A DNA stretch of 64,000 nucleotides, taken from the NCBI GenBank assembly GCA_949284445.1, contig CASDVP010000001.1, positions 186,001-250,000 on the forward strand, read 5' to 3'. The position numbers were made by a program, and so were the translations under genes. Source of the DNA: an uncultured Bacillota bacterium (GTDB taxonomy: Bacteria > Bacillota_I > Bacilli_A > RFN20 > CAG-288). Shown piece by piece: positions 46,611 through 56,355 of this stretch; within the stretch, counting starts at the first letter, position 1, and every line of letters starts with the position of its first letter. The notes below the pieces were generated by a model that did no database searches, was not told the DNA's origin, and was given only the letters and a program-made list of their open reading frames with translations.

Positions 46611-47523
46611 TTTGTAAATAATCCTGATGTATTTCAGTCGCTGCTAAGGCACCATCATTACAGGCTGAGACGACTTGACGTAACAAGGTGTTACGACAAT
46701 CGCCTATCGCATAAAGATTTTTGACTTTTGTCTGCATTTTCATATCGGTGATGAGGAAGCCTTTTTCATCGACAAGATTATCGATCTTTAAAAAATCTAA
46801 AGCAGGGATAGCACCTATATATACAAATATACCATCAGTTTTAATAGTTATTGTCTCACCAGTCTCACGATTTTTTAAAGTCACTTCTTCTAAAGAGGTT
46901 GTTCCTTTACAAGATATCGCTTCATAAGGTGCATATAAAGCAGTGTTTTCATAAGATTTAAAACGTTTGATGACTTCATCTTGAGCTTTGAATTCAGTTC
47001 TTCGTGCTACTAAAGAAACCTGATTGCAGATGGTGGCTAAATAGCAAGCCTCTTCAAAAGCCGCATTTCCACCTCCGATAACAACAACATTTTTATTTTT
47101 ATAAAATGGTCCATCACAAATGGCGCATGAAGAAAAACCGCGGCGATTAAAAGCTTCTTCACCTTTGATGTGATACTCCTTCTGCTTTAAGCCATTGGCG
47201 ATGATGACATATTTAAAATCACGGCTCTCTTTTCCGTATTCAAGATGAAAAGTTCCGTCTTCGTTTTTAGATAGTGAGGTGATGGTTTTGTAAAGCGGTT
47301 TGATATCTAACTCCTTTAATTGCTTTTCAAAATATTGGCTTAATACTGGACCTTTTTCACCGATAAAGCCCGGATAATTTTCGATCTTTTCAGTGTAATT
47401 TGTTTTACCACCGATCAGTTCTTTTTCAAACGGAACAGGAATCATACCATATCTTTTTAAATAGATGCTGGCGCTGACACCAGCAGGGCCTAAACCGATG
47501 ATAGCTACTTCTTTATCATTCAT
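46597..47523 (-). CDS. trxB: Thioredoxin reductase
   Basis: 308 residues from ATG 47523, where AAAGGAG precedes the start. NADPH- and FAD-dependent reductase: FAD motif GLGPAG, redox pair C133 and C136 (CAICDG), and NADPH motif GGGNAA. The C-terminal FAD motif reads AIGDCR. It overlaps the HAD phosphatase gene by 8 bases. Confidence 0.93.
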   Translation of the reverse strand: MNDKEVAIIGLGPAGVSASIYLKRYGMIPVPFEKELIGGKTNYTEKIENYPGFIGEKGPVLSQYFEKQLKELDIKPLYKTITSLSKNEDGTFHLEYGKESRDFKYVIIANGLKQKEYHIKGEEAFNRRGFSSCAICDGPFYKNKNVVVIGGGNAAFEEACYLATICNQVSLVARRTEFKAQDEVIKRFKSYENTALYAPYEAISCKGTTSLEEVTLKNRETGETITIKTDGIFVYIGAIPALDFLKIDNLVDEKGFLITDMKMQTKVKNLYAIGDCRNTLLRQVVSACNDGALAATEIHQDYLQNVDE

Positions 47524-48172
47524 AAACAAAACTCCTTTCGATATCTTTAAAAGAAGGGAATTCTTCATCTGCTTTCACCTTTGGTTTTTTCTTTAGACCA
47601 AAGGTCACTAAGCCTGTCTTGATAGAAGCGTTGATACCAGCTTGAATATCAGATTCAGAATCGCCGATGATCATAGCCTCTTCGCCATTCAAATTTAGAG
47701 TTTTAAGAATATATTTGATGCTCTCGGGATTCGGCTTTGGTGGAAAGCCGCTATCTAGAGGGATTAAGATATCAAAATATTCTTTAATCTTAAAATAAGA
47801 GAGGTTATCATTCATCGCTTTTTCTCTTTTACTAGTTATAACAGCTAGTTTATATCCAGTTTCTTTTAATTTTATTAGCGTTTGAATCTCGCCTTCATAT
47901 AGATTAGCAAATATATTGTCATATTTGTCAGCAAACGCTTGGAATTCCTCTAGCAATTCTTCTTGAGGAATCTCTGGAAAGTATCTTTTGAAGATCTCAG
48001 TCAAAGGCGGACCAGAAAAATAGACCATCGTTTCTAAAGAAGGAACCTGTTTATGATATTTATAAAAAAGATGGGTGTAATTCAAAACGATATATAAAGC
48101 CGTGTCGACTAAAGTGCCGTCTAAATCGAAGATGATGGCTTTGATGTTTTTATTTTTGCTGGTCTTGTTCAT
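47516..48172 (-). CDS. ppaX: HAD-family phosphatase, probably PpaX pyrophosphatase
   Basis: 218 residues. HAD motif I is FDLDGTLVDT, motif II VITSKR, motif III near IIGDSESDI. In Bacillus ppaX lies after hprK and lgt and removes the PPi made when HPr kinase works in reverse; the same order here supports the call. It overlaps the lgt end by 23 bases. Confidence 0.85.
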   Translation of the reverse strand: MNKTSKNKNIKAIIFDLDGTLVDTALYIVLNYTHLFYKYHKQVPSLETMVYFSGPPLTEIFKRYFPEIPQEELLEEFQAFADKYDNIFANLYEGEIQTLIKLKETGYKLAVITSKREKAMNDNLSYFKIKEYFDILIPLDSGFPPKPNPESIKYILKTLNLNGEEAMIIGDSESDIQAGINASIKTGLVTFGLKKKPKVKADEEFPSFKDIERSFVYE

Positions 48173-49196
48173 TCTTTAATTTTTCTTCAAGCTTTTTGAC
48201 TGTCTCTTCATCGAATGCAGTTTCATCCTTCATATCAGAATCTGTTTTTTGTTTTTTTGATTCTGTCTTGATCATTTTTCTAGAAGCAAAGTATTTTTCA
48301 ACAGAAGCTGGCAGTGTAATTATCTTTTTATCGTAGAGATATCTTAATAGATGATTAAGAACTATTAACAAAGCACCAACAGCGATAAAGACGATCGCCA
48401 TGATCATTGAATTGTAGGTAGATTTATCACCATTTTCTTCGCCCATGATAAAAGCGGGATTTCTTAAAGGTTCCAGAATCAATCTGACGATTCCATAGGC
48501 GATGAAATAACAGAAAGATTGATCTCCATCTTTATAGTGCTTTCCTTCAACAGCCTTGATACCATCGGTGATGACAAAATAGAACATCAGGTTTATCAAG
48601 CCTTCTATTAAAAATAGAGGGGCTGCTATACCTGAACTTGGTATAGTGACACCTGCTGACATATTTCCGACCATATTATTTGTTATAAACCCAGGTAAGA
48701 AAGACCAAGCTTCTAAGGAGACAGCGTGTCCGAAGACTTCAGAATTGAAAAAATTACCCCATCTACCGATCGCTTGTGCGATCAAAATAGTAGGCACTGC
48801 TAAGTCAGTAGCTTTTAAAATCGGCATACCTTTTCTAGCAAAAAAGACGAATAAGACACCTGCTAAAATTCCACCTATCGCACCACCTTGAATAGCTAAT
48901 CCTCCCTCCCAGATCTCAAAGACGTGATAGAAAGGAGCATTAGCAAATTCTTGTGCCCAACTAGCTATGACAAACCAGATGCGAGCACCGATTATTCCAC
49001 ATGGAAAAGCGACTAAGAAGACTATGTTGAAGAAGGTGGCATCATACCCTTCTTTATATGCGCGATAATTAGAAATCACTAAAGCTAATAGAGCTCCAGT
49101 AAGAATAAAGAGAGCATAGAATCTCACGACAGGTTCGTCAAAAGGAATGCCTTCTGGATAACCGCCATCAGAATAAAGGGTTAAAAAATTCATCAT
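48150..49196 (-). CDS. lgt: Prolipoprotein diacylglyceryl transferase
   Basis: 348 residues, seven or so membrane segments. Lgt adds diacylglycerol to the lipobox Cys of prelipoproteins. The signature GRWGNFFNSEVFG is present, and the C-terminal charged tail is long (about 60 residues). The start overlaps the hprK stop by 4 bases. Seven lipoprotein genes in this window are its likely substrates. Confidence 0.94.
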   Translation of the reverse strand: MMNFLTLYSDGGYPEGIPFDEPVVRFYALFILTGALLALVISNYRAYKEGYDATFFNIVFLVAFPCGIIGARIWFVIASWAQEFANAPFYHVFEIWEGGLAIQGGAIGGILAGVLFVFFARKGMPILKATDLAVPTILIAQAIGRWGNFFNSEVFGHAVSLEAWSFLPGFITNNMVGNMSAGVTIPSSGIAAPLFLIEGLINLMFYFVITDGIKAVEGKHYKDGDQSFCYFIAYGIVRLILEPLRNPAFIMGEENGDKSTYNSMIMAIVFIAVGALLIVLNHLLRYLYDKKIITLPASVEKYFASRKMIKTESKKQKTDSDMKDETAFDEETVKKLEEKLKNEQDQQK

Positions 49197-50203
49197 TCAC
49201 CTCTGTTATCTGAAGATTTGTCGGATGATGAGCTTTGCATATCATCATTCTTTTGTTTCAAAAAAAGTTCAGCTTCTCTTTTTTTCATCTCTTGTTTTTC
49301 ATGTAATTCTTCTAAACGTTTTTGAAATTCATAACCGGTATCATACCCGTAATCTTTAAGCTTGTAATTAGTGACAGCTGTCTCGATGATCTCAGACATC
49401 GATCTAGCGGCTGAAACAGGAAGCTTGATAAGAGGGATAGATTCACCTAATATCTCAAAACGATCGGTTTTCATACCGACTCTTTCTAACGGTTCATTTC
49501 TATTGAAAGAAACCAGATTGATGAGCAGTCTGATACGGCTGCTTTTAGATAATGAATTGATACCGAACATTCTAGAGACATCGATGATGCCGATACCTCT
49601 GACTTCCATCATGCCGTAAATAGACTCAGGACAAGTTCCGATCAGATGACCTCTGACAGCGGCGATATTGACTCGATCATCCGCGATCAAACGATGACCT
49701 TTCTTGATTAGGTCCAAAGAGATTTCCGATTTACCGATACCGGATTCACCTTGGATGAGAACACCGATATCATAGATCTCTAATAGACAAGCATGAATAG
49801 CAGTTTTTGGTGCTAAAGCTTCAGTCAGATAAACATACATATCTGATTCTAATTGAGAAGTATCAGAATCATATCCGAATATCGGACAATCATTTTCTTT
49901 AGCAGCTCTTAATAAAGGCTCTGGACAAGGATTTCCATGTGTGATGATGACAGCTGGGCATTCTGGATTACATATTTTTAAACAATTTTGATAGATATCA
50001 TCATTTTTAGCATTGGTTATCAATGCCATCTCTTTATTTCCGATGAGCATGATTCTCTTCTTTTCGTGATAACTGAAAAGACCGAGCAATTCAAGACCAG
50101 GTCGGTCTAACTCTGGAACTATTATTTGGCGATTTAAAGATTTGATATCACCGTTGATGATCTTAAAGCCAAAGTGATTGGCTAAATCTAAACTTGTAAA
50201 CAT
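49193..50203 (-). CDS. hprK: HPr kinase/phosphorylase
   Basis: 336 residues from ATG 50203, preferred because AAGGAG lies upstream; an earlier in-frame start is weaker. It phosphorylates the regulatory serine of HPr and Crh. Walker A is G152-ESGIGKSE, and the family signature EVRGIGIIDV follows. The C-terminus has a ~40-residue charged tail rich in Lys, Glu and Ser. Its likely target in this window is the Crh-like protein at 34957-35223. Confidence 0.95.
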   Translation of the reverse strand: MFTSLDLANHFGFKIINGDIKSLNRQIIVPELDRPGLELLGLFSYHEKKRIMLIGNKEMALITNAKNDDIYQNCLKICNPECPAVIITHGNPCPEPLLRAAKENDCPIFGYDSDTSQLESDMYVYLTEALAPKTAIHACLLEIYDIGVLIQGESGIGKSEISLDLIKKGHRLIADDRVNIAAVRGHLIGTCPESIYGMMEVRGIGIIDVSRMFGINSLSKSSRIRLLINLVSFNRNEPLERVGMKTDRFEILGESIPLIKLPVSAARSMSEIIETAVTNYKLKDYGYDTGYEFQKRLEELHEKQEMKKREAELFLKQKNDDMQSSSSDKSSDNRGE

Positions 50204-50292
50204 AGCATCATCTCCTTCTTGTTCCAACAAGGTTTATTTTATCAAATATATATAATAGATAAAACTGACTAAGTTTATGTATGTGTATAGAA

Positions 50293-53145
50293 TTATTTGG
50301 TTTTTAGATATTTTTCTTTTTGTAATTCGCGTTTCAAATATTGACCAGTATATGAGTTTTCACATTTTATCAAATCTTCAGGAGTGCCTTCAAATAACAG
50401 GTTTCCACCTCTGTCGCCTCCTTCTGGTCCTAAGTCGATGATATAATCGGCAGATTTGATGACATCGAGATTGTGTTCGATCACAACGACAGTATTTCCG
50501 TTATCGACCAAACGATTGAGGACGTTGATGAGGCGGGAGATATCATGAGGATGCAATCCGGTTGTCGGCTCATCTAAGATATATAAAGTTTGTCCATCTG
50601 AATATCTTTCTAATTCAAAGGCGAGTTTTACTCTTTGAGCCTCACCACCTGAGATGGTCGTAGAAGATTGACCTAATTTTATATATCCTAATCCAACATC
50701 GACTAACGTCTGCAATTTTCTTCTGATCTGAGGAACAGCAGAGAAAAATGATAAAGCCTCTTCAGCTCTCATATCTAAAACATCTGCAATGTTCTTATCA
50801 TGATATTTGACGCTTAGAACATCATCAGTATATCTTTTACCTTCACAGACATCACAGGTGACATAAACATCAGGTAGGAAATTCATCGATATTCGTCTCA
50901 CACCAGCGCCTTGACAAGCTTCGCATCTGCCACCAGGCACATTGAATGAGAACATTGATTTGGTCAATCCTTTCATCTTCGCATCTGATGTCTGAGCAAA
51001 AACATCTCTGATATCATCAAAAACCTTTATATAAGTTGCTGGATTGCTTCTCGGCGTTCTTCCAATTGGTTCTTGTGAGACATTGATCACCTTTGAGAAT
51101 AATTTAACATTATCTATCTTATCGCAATAGGTTTGTGCCAAGTCTTTAAAACCTAAAGCTTGTCTGACATTATGATAGAGAATCTCATCGATCAAAGATG
51201 ATTTACCAGAGCCAGAAACACCTGTCACACATGTGAAGCAACCAGTTGGAATGTCGACATCGATATGTTTCAAGTTATGACAATAGGCATTATGGATCGT
51301 GATGAACTTATTGAACTTTCTTCTGCTTTTAGGTGTCGGGATCATCTTTCTTCCGGATAGATAATCACCGGTTAAAGAATCAGTATCGGCTATCAAACCT
51401 TTAGGAGTTCCAGCATAAATGATTTGACCGCCATGATCTCCAGCGCCTGGGCCTATATCAACAACATAATCAGCAGCAAGAATCGTATCTTCGTCATGCT
51501 CGACAACGATCAAGGAATTACCTAAGTCTCTCATCTCTTTTAAGGTGTTGATCAGTTTGTCATTATCTCTTTGATGCAAGCCGATAGAGGGCTCATCTAA
51601 AACATAAAGGACGCCTGTCAAGCGGCTTCCGATCTGTGTTGCTAAACGGATTCTTTGACTTTCACCACCAGAAAGAGTTGAAGCATTTCTTGATAATGTC
51701 AGATAATCAAGACCAACATCGATCAAAAACTTCAATCTATTTTTAACTTCATTGATGATCATGCCTGAAATGCTCTGCTGCATAGGTGTTAATGTATCGC
51801 TTAAAGAGGTGAAGAAATCATATATTTTTTGTAAGCTCATCGAACATAATTCATAAATATTAAGTCCACCGACTTTGACTGACAACACTTCTTTGGATAA
51901 TCTAGCTCCATGACAGGTCGGACATTCTCTTTCAGCCATAAAAGAGCCATAGAACTCTTTCATAAATTCAGATTTAGTCGACACATATAAACGATCGATA
52001 CGTGCTTTTAATCCTTCGGTCACTGTTTTCTTTATTTTAGAGCCATTCGCACTTTCATAAACGTAATTGACTGGTTCTTCTGGTCCATAGATGATGATCT
52101 TTTTTTGACGTTCAGATAATTTATTAATCGGAGTTTTACTGCTTATTTTATATTTTGCTAAGACAGCATAAAAATCAGCCCATTCGATGGTATCGTGGTT
52201 GTTTTTTGGTAAGCATCCGATAGCTCCTTCATCGATTGACAATGTGGGATCTGTGATTATTAGAGAAGGATCAGCTTCGATTTTAACACCTAATCCATTA
52301 CAATCTGGGCAGCATCCTAATGGATTGTTGAAAGAAAACAATCTAGGCTCTAATGGTGGGATTGTAAATCCACAAATCGGACAAGATTGATGCTCGGAAT
52401 ATAATTTCTCTTTGCCATTAATATCAACGATCACATAGCCTTTAGCAAAGTCTAACGCCGTTCTTAAAGAATTGAACAGACGATCTTCTTTTCCCTTAGC
52501 TAAGAGTAATCTATCGATCGCAAAAGAAATAGTGTGCTTTTGATTTTTATCTAACATAGGTGGTTCTTCATATCTCTTCAATTCAGAACCATCTATCTTT
52601 GCTCTATTAAAGCCAGCAGTGAAGAACTTCAGCATCGTTGCTATATGAGTTCCTTTTTCGTTTTGAACTACTGGTGCATAGATAGTGACTTTACTGCCTT
52701 CCGGATTTTCTTTGATGGAATTATAGATCTGTTGTAATGAATAAGCAGTGATCGGAATGTTGTGTTCAGGGCAATAAGCAACACCGATTCTCGCGTATAA
52801 CAGACGTAAATAATCGTATATTTCGGTGACAGTTCCAACAGTTGAACGAGGGTTGTGGGAAGTCGTTTTCTGATCGATTGAAATCGCAGGTGATAAACCA
52901 TCGATCGAATCGACATCCGGCTTAGAAAAATCACCTAAAAATTGTCTAGCATAACTGGATAAAGATTCAACATAGCGGCGTTGACCTTCAGCAAAAATGG
53001 TATCGAAAGCTAAGGTGGATTTACCAGAGCCAGAAACACCTGAAAAAACGACCAAAGAGTTTTTAGGTATCTCTAAATTTATGTTTTTAAGATTGTTTTC
53101 TCTCGCCCCTTTGACGACTATATAATCCTTATAGTTATCTGTCAT
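50293..53145 (-). CDS. uvrA: Excinuclease ABC subunit A
   Basis: 950 residues, full length. UvrA finds bulky DNA damage and loads UvrB. Two ABC modules: first Walker A GVSGSGKST (36-44), second GVSGSGKSS; both signature motifs are present (LSGGESQRI and ISGGEAQRV). Zinc modules have CPICG...CPDC and CEACQG...CDVC. The gene precedes hprK by 89 bases. uvrB is not in the window. Confidence 0.97.
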   Translation of the reverse strand: MTDNYKDYIVVKGARENNLKNINLEIPKNSLVVFSGVSGSGKSTLAFDTIFAEGQRRYVESLSSYARQFLGDFSKPDVDSIDGLSPAISIDQKTTSHNPRSTVGTVTEIYDYLRLLYARIGVAYCPEHNIPITAYSLQQIYNSIKENPEGSKVTIYAPVVQNEKGTHIATMLKFFTAGFNRAKIDGSELKRYEEPPMLDKNQKHTISFAIDRLLLAKGKEDRLFNSLRTALDFAKGYVIVDINGKEKLYSEHQSCPICGFTIPPLEPRLFSFNNPLGCCPDCNGLGVKIEADPSLIITDPTLSIDEGAIGCLPKNNHDTIEWADFYAVLAKYKISSKTPINKLSERQKKIIIYGPEEPVNYVYESANGSKIKKTVTEGLKARIDRLYVSTKSEFMKEFYGSFMAERECPTCHGARLSKEVLSVKVGGLNIYELCSMSLQKIYDFFTSLSDTLTPMQQSISGMIINEVKNRLKFLIDVGLDYLTLSRNASTLSGGESQRIRLATQIGSRLTGVLYVLDEPSIGLHQRDNDKLINTLKEMRDLGNSLIVVEHDEDTILAADYVVDIGPGAGDHGGQIIYAGTPKGLIADTDSLTGDYLSGRKMIPTPKSRRKFNKFITIHNAYCHNLKHIDVDIPTGCFTCVTGVSGSGKSSLIDEILYHNVRQALGFKDLAQTYCDKIDNVKLFSKVINVSQEPIGRTPRSNPATYIKVFDDIRDVFAQTSDAKMKGLTKSMFSFNVPGGRCEACQGAGVRRISMNFLPDVYVTCDVCEGKRYTDDVLSVKYHDKNIADVLDMRAEEALSFFSAVPQIRRKLQTLVDVGLGYIKLGQSSTTISGGEAQRVKLAFELERYSDGQTLYILDEPTTGLHPHDISRLINVLNRLVDNGNTVVVIEHNLDVIKSADYIIDLGPEGGDRGGNLLFEGTPEDLIKCENSYTGQYLKRELQKEKYLKTK

Positions 53146-53529
53146 TTTTTGAAATCACTCCAATCAAGTTATTATAAACCAAATAGTGAATAAAAAAGCA
53201 ATTGATGTATACGGAAATAAATAAAGTGTGTTAGTTATATATATTTTTAATGATTAAACCGATCGATAAGATTAGTGATGATCAAAAATTCAATAATAGA
53301 TTATAGGCAGATTGAAATCACTCAGCTGTTTGAATGTTTTTATATATGAATCAAATTATAGTTTTTCTTATTTATCACAATATTTAGCAAATAAAATTTT
53401 ATAACGAGAGCTGCGTTCCTGGTATGTTTCTAGTGCAATAAAAGTGGTGTTAATGTCAAGAGTGCTTTGTATCACATAACAACTATCGATATATTAGTAT
53501 TCCAAAGTTATAAACATAGGTGTTTTTTA
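53146..53529. other. Intergenic region between uvrA and a pseudogene
   Basis: 384 bases of AT-rich DNA separating divergent genes. I see no strong hairpin or repeat. Confidence 0.45.
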
Positions 53530-54846
53530 ATGAAATTTCAAGGATCTGAAAGTGTAGAACTTAAAAGAACGTTAAATAAAGACTTTGCTATGGAAGCTGT
53601 AGATTTTTTAAATACTAGAAACGGAGCAATTTATATCGGTGTTGATGATAACGGTGATGCTATAGGTGTTTCTAATGTCGATAAAACAATGAGAGAAATA
53701 AGAGACATCATCCGTGATCAGATTCTCCCGTCTACCGAAGGCTTATGTGAAATAGGTTCATTACTTGAAGATGATAAGACAATCATTGTTGTTAAAGTGA
53801 CTAAAGGAACTAAACTTTATTACATTAAGAAAGAGGGAAGAAGTGCAACTGGATGTTTTTATCGTGATGGGACTTCATCAACACCTATGAGCGAAGATGA
53901 GATTGAAAGAAGATGGAAATATTCTTTCACGAATGAAGACTTGTTGAAAGAAACGCCTGCTTCTTATAGCCCTTTGACTTTTAGACAATTAAAAATATTC
54001 TATGATGAGGTCGGAATGACGCTAAACGATGATACTTTTGCTTCTAACCTCGGTCTATTGACTAAGGACGGGGTATTTAACAAAATAGCTGAGTTGCTAT
54101 CTGACAAAAACCACATCGGATTCATTTACGCTAGATACAATGGGAAAGATAAGTCTTCGTTTTCCGAGACTGTAGATTTTGGAAATCAATGTGTACTTAC
54201 TGCTGTCGAGAAATTGATGTATAGACTCGAAGCTGAAAATAGAGGCGTTACGGAAATATCTTTAACCACAAGAAGTACTAGGAATCTGGTTGATATCGAT
54301 TGTCTAAGAGAAGCCGTTTATAATGCTCTAGCTCATAATGATTGGTTAAATGGTGGTGTGCCATAGGCTTATGTTTATAACGATAGAATAGAGATTATTT
54401 CTTATGGAGGACTTCCCTGCGGACAAACAGAGGAAAACTTTTTCAAAGGTATCAGCAAACCTAGAAGTGAAGGTTTTATAAGAATTTTGAGGGATTTGGA
54501 TTTTGCCGAAAGGACAGGACACGGAATACCTCAAATCATCGATAAGTATGGGAAGAAAGCCTTTGATATTACCGATAGTTTCATATTGGTAACCTTGCCA
54601 TATAATCCCGATGTAGTTTCCAAATTAAACCAAAATGAGCACCCAGATGAGCACCTAGAAATGACGGCTATCGATAGAGAAAAATTAGTCTTTCAAATGA
54701 TAAAAGATAACCCTTATATCACTTATGATGATGTAGCTTCTAAGTTAGGAGTTTCAATTGCAACTGTCAGAAGAACATTTTCAGCATTGAAGAAAAAGGC
54801 ATACTTGTCGGCTCTAGAACAAATCAGCACGACAAGTGGAAATTGA
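53530..54846 (+). pseudogene. AlbA_2/Schlafen-type helicase-like gene, interrupted by TAG
   Basis: The frame starts at ATG 53530 behind AGGTG. The N-terminal AlbA_2 domain is clear (ESVELKRTLNK, AIYIGVDDNGDAIG, GCFYRDGTSS). TAG at 54364-54366 follows DWLNGGVP, and the same frame goes on with AYVYNDRIEIISYGGLP, a conserved block of this family, to the stop at 54846. The C-terminus is a winged helix (YDDVASKLGVSIATVRRTF). Thus one codon change breaks an otherwise intact 438-codon gene. Such proteins are linked to transcription control or mobile elements, with no firm role. Confidence 0.85.
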
Positions 54847-54856
54847 AAACTAATGA

Positions 54857-55064
54857 TTAATAGTCCGCTTTATTCAATCTGTATATAAAATCGACGGTGA
54901 GGAAATAATAAGACAAGAGATGACTTCATTTGACAATATCAAAAATAATTTTAAGAAAATCATTCTACATTATGATGCTTTATCTATTTATAGTGATGAA
55001 AAAAAGGTATGTTCATATGGGCTTACTCGACTTTTTACTAAACGAGAATAGTTTGAAATATTAA
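54857..55064 (+). pseudogene. C-terminal fragment of a DUF4143 ATPase
   Basis: The plus strand reads FIQSVYKIDGEEIIRQE, then NNFKKIILHYDAL and SDEKK; the frame then shifts and continues HMGLLDFLLNENSLKY to TAA. The same blocks end the two other DUF4143 genes in this window (YIQSVFSL, FKKIILVKD, YDFLLNDNSLDL). So it is the last ~65 codons of a third copy, with one frameshift. Confidence 0.75.
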
Positions 55065-55112
55065 AAACTAAATCTTTTGTTTTATGGTATATATAACTGA
55101 AGGTTATAACAA

Positions 55113-55367
55113 ATGAATGAAAAAAATACATTGAGCACAATGGCAATAGCCACCTTAAAAGCATTAGGGATCAAACATTTTGATGAAGATAATTATTATC
55201 AGATTATTAATTATCTTTTAGTCACAATAAAAGGGGTCCAAGAGGACCCCGATGAATGCGACTCGAATAAAAATCTAAAAATCAGTATGTTAGAAGCTGT
55301 AATCAAAGAAGTTTCAGATGCTGAAGAATTAGATTTTAAGAAGATCAACGAAGGATTAAACGAGTGA
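55113..55367 (+). CDS. Small protein of unknown function
   Basis: 84 residues, acidic, helical; family not recognised. Ribosome site AAGGTT before the ATG. The coding sequence contains a perfect seven-pair GC-rich hairpin (GGGGTCC-AAGA-GGACCCC, 55233-55250). It lies between decayed genes and a convergent lipoprotein gene, so it could be the last survivor of an accessory cluster. Confidence 0.5.
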   Translation: MNEKNTLSTMAIATLKALGIKHFDEDNYYQIINYLLVTIKGVQEDPDECDSNKNLKISMLEAVIKEVSDAEELDFKKINEGLNE

Positions 55368-55381
55368 TTTTGACGTTTTGA

Positions 55382-56224
55382 TCACTGAACAACTTCGTAA
55401 GTCACTAAGCCTTGACCATCAACGATCTTCTCAAAGAGGATTCTTTCTCTCTCTTGATTATTGACCACATAGCAACTGATATAATTGTGACCATCTCTCT
55501 TAAAGAAAGAAAATTCTAAGTACAGATTTTGACCGATGGATTGTGAATGCAGTTCGACTTCATCATTTTCCATCTCTAAAGAATAAGAGTGGATGACACG
55601 TCTATTCTCATATACTTCATAATTGAATTCTTGTTCGTCATTTTCAATTTCTTGAGAGACCTTCACATAGTTGTTGTCATCGATGTGATAAGTGAAAGAG
55701 ACTTCGAATTCATCTCTTTCTTTTTCTTTTTCACCACGCATTTTATATTCGTTTTCACCGATGACAATGATGCCATCAATGAGCGACTCTTCTTCATCCC
55801 AATCATCTTTATCACCAGTAGGTGTTTCATTGTAATACATTGTGAATGAAGTGTTTGTCAACGCAACATCTTTATAAGAGACAACTAATTTTGTTGTGTA
55901 TTCTTCTCTGTCAGATTCGACTTCGAAATTAGTTAAAAGCAAGTCGTCACCACGTAAAGCAGCTTCGATCGATGGTAAATAATTTGTCACTTGATCGATC
56001 AATTGTTGACTAGCTTTGCGTTGTGTTGTTTGAGAAGTTGATGGATCGATGGTTGCTAATAAGCCGATAGAAGTAGCAGCTTCATAGGCGAAAAGGTTGC
56101 TGTTTTTAGAATTGGTGATGACCTCATCGATGTCTAAGGTGCCTTGACTACTAGAATTAGGCCCAGTGCAGCCTGCAAGGAGCACCAAAGAGAAGAGAGG
56201 CAAAAAGAACTTTGTTTTTTTCAT
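55382..56224 (-). CDS. Lipoprotein of unknown function
   Basis: 280 residues. Signal peptide with lipobox LAGC and a Ser-rich linker (CTGPNSSSQG). The mature protein has acidic beta-strand-like repeats (EYKMRGEKEKERDEFEVSFTYH) and reads like a lipid- or ligand-binding barrel, but no family is recognised. Ribosome site AAAGAAAGGATC. It is a single gene. Confidence 0.78.
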   Translation of the reverse strand: MKKTKFFLPLFSLVLLAGCTGPNSSSQGTLDIDEVITNSKNSNLFAYEAATSIGLLATIDPSTSQTTQRKASQQLIDQVTNYLPSIEAALRGDDLLLTNFEVESDREEYTTKLVVSYKDVALTNTSFTMYYNETPTGDKDDWDEEESLIDGIIVIGENEYKMRGEKEKERDEFEVSFTYHIDDNNYVKVSQEIENDEQEFNYEVYENRRVIHSYSLEMENDEVELHSQSIGQNLYLEFSFFKRDGHNYISCYVVNNQERERILFEKIVDGQGLVTYEVVQ

Positions 56225-56355
56225 TTTTGATCCTTTCTTTTAAGAAAACATAAGCTTTCTCAAATTTTTCCGTTCCTTGTGTGCATTAACATAACAAAAA
56301 GCACATAAAAAAGTCAACAATGATGCTCAGAGTGTTGATTAAATTATTTATTCGT

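Noticed and set aside
4075-54366. Genetic code with TAG reassigned to an amino acid
   Set aside because: TAG ends several otherwise normal genes (pRiA4b-like gene at 37533, M18 peptidase at 39975, ArsR gene at 24854, ATPase at 5212). A general reassignment does not fit; partial suppression stays open.
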